Under the pieces are notes generated by a model. The model saw only the letters and a list, made by a program, of their open reading frames with translations. It was not told the DNA's origin and searched no databases. A DNA stretch of 64,000 nucleotides from Emiliania huxleyi CCMP1516 (Eukaryota; Haptophyta; Isochrysidales; Noelaerhabdaceae). The position numbers and the translations under genes are program-made. Below, in pieces: positions 59,871 to 64,000 of this stretch (positions within the stretch are counted from its first letter, which is position 1; the number at the start of each line of letters is the position of its first letter). Location of the stretch: assembly GCF_000372725.1 (NCBI RefSeq), contig NW_005198966.1:1045338-1109337 (forward strand). Reading direction: 5' to 3'.

Positions 59871-59932
<62 letters not shown>
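59871..59932 (-). repeat. (CAG)20 trinucleotide tract
   Basis: Read on the minus strand, 20 CAG codons lie immediately before CAC-ATG of the MGCGAS start. It is polyglutamine if translation starts at 60031, otherwise 5'-UTR. Confidence 0.95.
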
Positions 59933-59935
<3 letters not shown>

Positions 59936-60080
59936 TCTCTTCGACTTTTGCGAGGCCGCCAACACGCGGAATTTGTAACCGCGAAGCCACAAATTCACCA
60001 TGTGTCGTCGGAGCTGCTGGCCGGACGCCATATGCCGTCGGAAGCACGGCAGGACGTCACAGACGGCTTGAGGAGAAAGG

Positions 60081-60125
60081 GCGACTGAGTGGGAACAGAC
60101 CCCCTACCCGGGTAGGAGCCGAACC
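60081..60125 (+). repeat. End-like sequence of the 42.7-kb element family
   Basis: gcgactgagtgggaacagac followed by cccctacccgggtaggagcc resembles the right end of the element at 43316-43362. It lies between the two divergent genes. Confidence 0.55.
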
Positions 60126-60145
60126 CTCGATCGCAAAAGGCTGCC

Positions 60146-62296
60146 ATGATGGCGATACTCAGCGTCGCGCTGCCCACGACGCGGCCACCATTTACGCTGG
60201 TACCCACCATGCGGACACCAGCATCACCGCTGGCGACGCTTCCGTCAGGTTCCACGCCAGCGTCACCGCTGGCGACGACACCGGCGGCTTCCACCTCCGC
60301 CCTCCTTCTCTCCGCCGCACTCGTCGCCGCGGCCTCACGCTCTGCCACATGGCCGCCTGCCGCAGTTCGACTCGGACTGGCAACGCTCACGCTCGCTGAC
60401 ATCCGGCCTACAGCATCGCGTCAGCTGTCCGACGCGGAGGCGGCTCTGGCGGCCAGCCGAGAGATGGCGGTCGAGAGATGGGCGCGGCTTGTGCGTGGCA
60501 AGGTGCTCGGCGAGCTACTCGGCCTGGCAATCGCCGTGCGTGCGCCCTGCTCCGGCGCGAGCCTCGTTCTCCTCTCTCACCTGGGCTTCTGGGGCCTGGG
60601 CGCGGCAAACGCGCGCGTTGACGCCGCCGCCGGGCCTGCGCCGCTGCCACCGCCTCTCGCAAAGGTGATCGCCACCGCGGACGCCGTCGTGCTGAGCTTC
60701 GCAGCGCTCGGTGTGCTCGGGCCCACCTCCAGACTCCGCGCGGCAGGATCGGTTCTCTTCGCAGTGGCAGCGGCGGCCGTCTCGGCGGAGGCTGTGAAGA
60801 AGGCGGCGGTGGCTCGGCGAGGCGCAAGCACCCTGCGCACGGGTGCGGTGGCCACCGCTCAAGACGGAGCACGCCGCACGGCTGCTCCGCAGATGACTGC
60901 CACCACAAGCACGACGGTGCAGACGGAAGCCGACGCGGCGGCGACGAAGATCTGGGCGGAGCAGTGGTGGCCTCTCGGCTTCACGGCACACACGAGCAGA
61001 GCTGCGCCGGTCGCGGTGACGCTCCTCGGGGCGCCTCTTGTGGTGTGGTGGGACGACAGCGCCGGCGCATGGCGGTGCACGCTCGACCGCTGCTCGCACC
61101 GCCTCGCCCCTCTCAGCGAGGGCCGCGTCACTAGCGACGGCTGCATCGAGTGCCCCTATCACGGCTGGGCCTTTGACGGGCAAGGGCAGTGCGTGCGTGT
61201 GCCGCAGCAGGAGGAGGGGTCCGCGCCGTGCCGGTCGAGGCGTGCGGCGGTGCTGGCGCTGCCCATCATGGAGGCGCAGGGTATCATCTGGGTGTGGGGC
61301 GGAGGGCTCTTCGAGAGCGCGGCGGTGACCCCGCCGGAGGAGAGCGGCCCTGCGCTGGTCGATGTGCTCGAGCGGCCCGGGGTCGAGCACTCAGACTATA
61401 GCCGCGACCTGCACATGGACTGGTCGACGCTGTGCGAGAACGTGATGGACCCGGCGCACCTGCCGTTCACGCACCACAAGACCATCTCCCGTCGCTCCAA
61501 GGCCGCGCCGATCTCCTTTGGCGCTCTCGAGAACTTCTCACACACCGGCTTCACCGCGGTGCGCCAGACGGCGGGAGGACCGGGACGGCTCACGTTTCGC
61601 GCGCCGCTCCTCGTCCTCGCCGAGACGCACCGCGGCCCAGATTCGTACTCGGACTGGAACGTCGTCTACGCCGTCCCTACCGAGCCCGACCGCTGCCGCC
61701 TCCTCGTGCGCGTGGTCTTCGAAGTGAGCAAGCTCCCGATCCCGCTGAAGTGGGTCCTCTCCTTCGCCTTCACCAAGCAGCCGACCTGGTGGACGCACCT
61801 CGGCACCCATCAAATCCTCGAGGACGACAACCCCTTCCTCCACGCGCAGGGCCACGCCTACCGCGCCGGCCATGCCACGAAGCTCGCGCCCGACTGGAAG
61901 CGGCGCCTCTACATGCCAACCGCCTCCGACGGCATGGTCGTCGCCTTTCGCCGTTGGCTGGACGCGTACAGCGATGGCGAGGGCGCTCTCTGGTCGCGCG
62001 TCGCGCCGACGACAGAGACGCCGCTGCGGCGGGCCAGCAAGGAGGAGGTGCTCGAGAGGTATCTCAGCCACGTGGCGCACTGCAGTGCATGCTCCGGCGC
62101 GCTGCGCAACATACGCACGACCATGCGCCTCGCCGAGGGAGGCGTGGTGCTAGGCCTGCTGCTCGCTGCACTTTTGCGAGCGCGCCCCGCCGCCCTGGCC
62201 CTCGCGGCGCTGAGCTTCGGCGTGGCGCGATTGTGCGCGGTTCTCGACGCCAGGATGCGGGTGGGACGGTACCCGCCGCCGCGCAACGTGTCGTGA
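60146..62296 (+). CDS. Pheophorbide a oxygenase-type Rieske oxygenase with membrane segments
   Basis: 716 residues, no introns. Residues ~1-240 are Ala/Thr/Pro-rich with hydrophobic helices (VRAPCSGASLVLLSHLGFWG, DAVVLSFAALGVL). The Rieske domain begins WAEQWWPLGF (about residue 268), with CSHRLAPLSEG and CPYHGWAFDGQG providing the C-x-H / C-x2-H cluster ligands. The mononuclear iron site is CENVMDPAHLPFTHH (about 430). A C-x2-C pair (HCSACSGAL, about 648), typical of PAO/TIC55/PTC52 proteins, precedes two C-terminal membrane helices (GGVVLGLLLAALL). Family members act in chlorophyll breakdown or as chloroplast-envelope redox proteins, using ferredoxin. The long N-terminal membrane part is unusual. 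The start is the first of two adjacent ATGs (60146 and 60149). Confidence 0.85.
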   Translation: MMAILSVALPTTRPPFTLVPTMRTPASPLATLPSGSTPASPLATTPAASTSALLLSAALVAAASRSATWPPAAVRLGLATLTLADIRPTASRQLSDAEAALAASREMAVERWARLVRGKVLGELLGLAIAVRAPCSGASLVLLSHLGFWGLGAANARVDAAAGPAPLPPPLAKVIATADAVVLSFAALGVLGPTSRLRAAGSVLFAVAAAAVSAEAVKKAAVARRGASTLRTGAVATAQDGARRTAAPQMTATTSTTVQTEADAAATKIWAEQWWPLGFTAHTSRAAPVAVTLLGAPLVVWWDDSAGAWRCTLDRCSHRLAPLSEGRVTSDGCIECPYHGWAFDGQGQCVRVPQQEEGSAPCRSRRAAVLALPIMEAQGIIWVWGGGLFESAAVTPPEESGPALVDVLERPGVEHSDYSRDLHMDWSTLCENVMDPAHLPFTHHKTISRRSKAAPISFGALENFSHTGFTAVRQTAGGPGRLTFRAPLLVLAETHRGPDSYSDWNVVYAVPTEPDRCRLLVRVVFEVSKLPIPLKWVLSFAFTKQPTWWTHLGTHQILEDDNPFLHAQGHAYRAGHATKLAPDWKRRLYMPTASDGMVVAFRRWLDAYSDGEGALWSRVAPTTETPLRRASKEEVLERYLSHVAHCSACSGALRNIRTTMRLAEGGVVLGLLLAALLRARPAALALAALSFGVARLCAVLDARMRVGRYPPPRNVS

Positions 62297-62559
62297 ACTC
62301 TCGTGTGCACATGATAAAAAAGCGAAGCCGGAGACGCAGACGGCAAACACAAGCGGCCGCGAGCACTGCTTCACGCGTCACCACAAGTGTGTAGCATATG
62401 GATTCTCCTCCCGTGCCTCCACGAGAGTTCAAGTATCAAGACACAAGACTCAAGTGGTCAAAAGAGCGAGCAGACCGCAACCGAGAACAAAACGTACTCC
62501 ACCCCCCACCATCTCCCAAGACAGTCGTAAGCGAGAGAGGCGCCCAGTACGGGAGCGCC
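62297..62559. other. Convergent intergenic spacer
   Basis: No gene. It contains the 3' ends of the Rieske gene and the helicase gene. Confidence 0.5.
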
Positions 62560-64000
62560 TCACGCGCGCGCCTTGCCCTTCCCCTTGCCCTTGCCGCCGC
62601 CGGCCGGTCCGTGGACGAGCATGCGGACGGCCTCGCACGGGAAGACGCCGTCGGTGAGGCGGATCGGGTTGCGCGCCGCGCGCATCGCCGCATGGAGCTT
62701 GACGATGTTCTCCTCGAGCGAGTCGCGGAACGCGTAGCGCTTGACGAGCACGTCCTTGGTCTGGCCGAGGCGGTGGATGCGGCCGGCGGCCTGCACCTCC
62801 ATCGCGGGGTCGAGGCAAGGCTCCATCAGGTAGACGCGCGTCGCGGCGGTGAGCGTGATTCCGACCGACCCCGTCTTCATCGTGATAACAAAGACCTTGG
62901 CCGCCGCCTGCCGGCCGCCCTGCGAGGACTGGAAGTCGCGGATCGCCGCGTGGCGCTTCGGAATGGTCGTCGAGCCCGTGAACTCGAGCACCGCGAAACC
63001 GGCCTTCTTGAGCATCGCGCAGATGGAGACGTGCGCGGCGAGGACGTGCGTGAAGACGACTGCGTGCAGCGACGGCTCCGTCTTCCGCAGCGCGAGCAGG
63101 TCCGCGCGCAGAGCGCCGAGCTTGGTGCACTTGGCCGGGTCGCTGTGGTACTCGCGGTGCGAGCGCTCGGTCCAAAAGTTGGGCTGGGTAACGCCGCGGG
63201 AAGTGGGTGGGTGATCGATGTATGTGCACAGCGCCAGGAGGTCGGCTTGCGAGTAGGGTAGCTTGTCGTCCCACTGGCAGCGCGAGGGCCACGTCCCGCC
63301 AGCAGACGCGCTGGCCTATTCATGCCGGAGCGTGTGAAGAGACGCTGTTCGCACCTCGCTATGGCACCGACCGCTCGAGCAGCAACCTTGCCGTAGGCAT
63401 TGGCGCACGTCGCGCGCAGCCTGCTGAGCTTCATGTCGATCGACACCGCCTGCGAGGCCTCCAGCCGAAACTGCTTCACGACAGCCGCCTTGGCCTTGTC
63501 GTAGACGCGTCGCTCGGTTGCGTTCATGGTCAGCCAGACAGTCGACACATCGCTCTCGGGCAGCGCGAGCGCAAGCTCGCCGCCGATGCGCATCGACTTT
63601 GTGTGACGGATCATGAGCTGCTTGAGCTTGGCGACGAGGGCGGGGCCGACGCCGTTTTCGCAGAGGCGCAAGCCTGCCTCGTACTGGCCGAGCAGCGCCG
63701 CTCCCGTCCGGAGCTCTTGGACCGAGGTGGTAAGCGGGGTGCCTGTGAGCAGCCACACGTGCCGCGCGCCGATGCGAAAGAGCTGCCCCGCCGCGGCGTG
63801 GCTGAAGCCGCGGCTGAGCGTGTGCGCCTCGTCGATGATCATCCGATGGATGGGCCGGCGAGAAGCGGGCGACCCGTTGAGCGCACCTTGCCCGCTGGTC
63901 GCGGCGCACAGCAGCACATCTGCGCCGGCGATGGCATCCACCCGCGCCTTGCCCGAGCCGTGGACGTTGGCGACCTTGAGCTGCGGCGCGAACTGCTTGA
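62560..64000 (-). CDS. SNF2-family helicase (RAD5/HLTF-like), 3' part
   Basis: Exon 64000-63387 continues beyond the window. An intron (63386-63274) joins it in phase to 63273-62560. Motifs seen: MIIDEAHTLSRG (motif II, DEAH), VWLLTGTPLTTSVQEL (motif III), then in the second exon HAVVFTHVLAAHVSICAML (IV), VFVITMKTGSVGITLTAAT (V) and EPCLDPAMEVQAAGRIHRLG followed by QTKDVLVKR (VI). This is the SNF2 signature. The DEAH box, the spacing of the motifs and LMEPCLDPAMEVQAAGRIHR resemble RAD5/HLTF/SHPRH DNA-repair remodellers. A RING finger, expected between the lobes in RAD5, is not seen. The C-terminus ends in a Gly/Lys-rich tail (GGGKGKGKGKARA). Motif I lies outside the window. Confidence 0.85.

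Noticed and set aside
58790-60088. 432-residue plus-strand ORF with polyleucine
   Set aside because: Antisense of the dynein-st stalk-like gene; the polyleucine is the complement of the CAG tract.

Overview
The window is nuclear DNA from a GC-rich unicellular eukaryote, most likely a photosynthetic protist such as a haptophyte or pelagophyte. The evidence is spliceosomal introns in many genes, dense genes on both strands, simple-sequence tracts, and a plastid-flavoured gene set: a pheophorbide-a-oxygenase-type Rieske protein, a carotenoid cleavage dioxygenase, an octotricopeptide-like RAP protein and a fatty-acid desaturase. A run of 100 Ns at 52037-52136 shows that this is a draft scaffold. 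The organism assignment is inference. I found no tRNA, rRNA, CRISPR or prokaryotic operon.

Layout. 1-6.4 kb: an unidentified partial gene, a small membrane protein, a secreted TPR protein, a prenylated ubiquitin-like protein (UBL3/MUB type) and an SH3 protein, with two copies of a dispersed repeat between them. 6.7-16 kb: an orphan gene, a dual-specificity phosphatase apparently fused to a protein kinase, a prolyl-4-hydroxylase-like dioxygenase, a MITE, a JmjC protein and an amidase. 16-28 kb: an RTR1/RPAP2 phosphatase, a GC-rich minisatellite, an acylated acidic repeat protein, an OPR/RAP RNA-binding protein and a gene-poor repeat-rich stretch. 28-41 kb: a divergent DEAD-box protein, a desaturase, a carotenoid oxygenase and a MORN-SET-methyltransferase-like fusion. 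40-50 kb: an ER-retained twin-repeat protein, an unidentified membrane protein, a transposon-like element with nested inverted repeats, a PC-esterase-like protein and a many-exon S9-like hydrolase. 51-64 kb: a TM9SF fragment, the assembly gap, a chromodomain protein, an orphan basic protein, a sulfotransferase, a tandem dynein-stalk-like protein, the Rieske oxygenase and a SNF2/RAD5-type helicase running off the end.

The most distinctive feature is the introns. Most of those I could place by reading frame use GC, not GT, at the donor. In many of them the sequence after the donor is repeated after the acceptor, as expected if introns arise by insertion with target duplication. Four introns of the 45.6-49.9 kb gene also share sequence with each other, which suggests an active introner family. 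Exon joins were deduced by hand from frame and phase. They are predictions that need transcript support.
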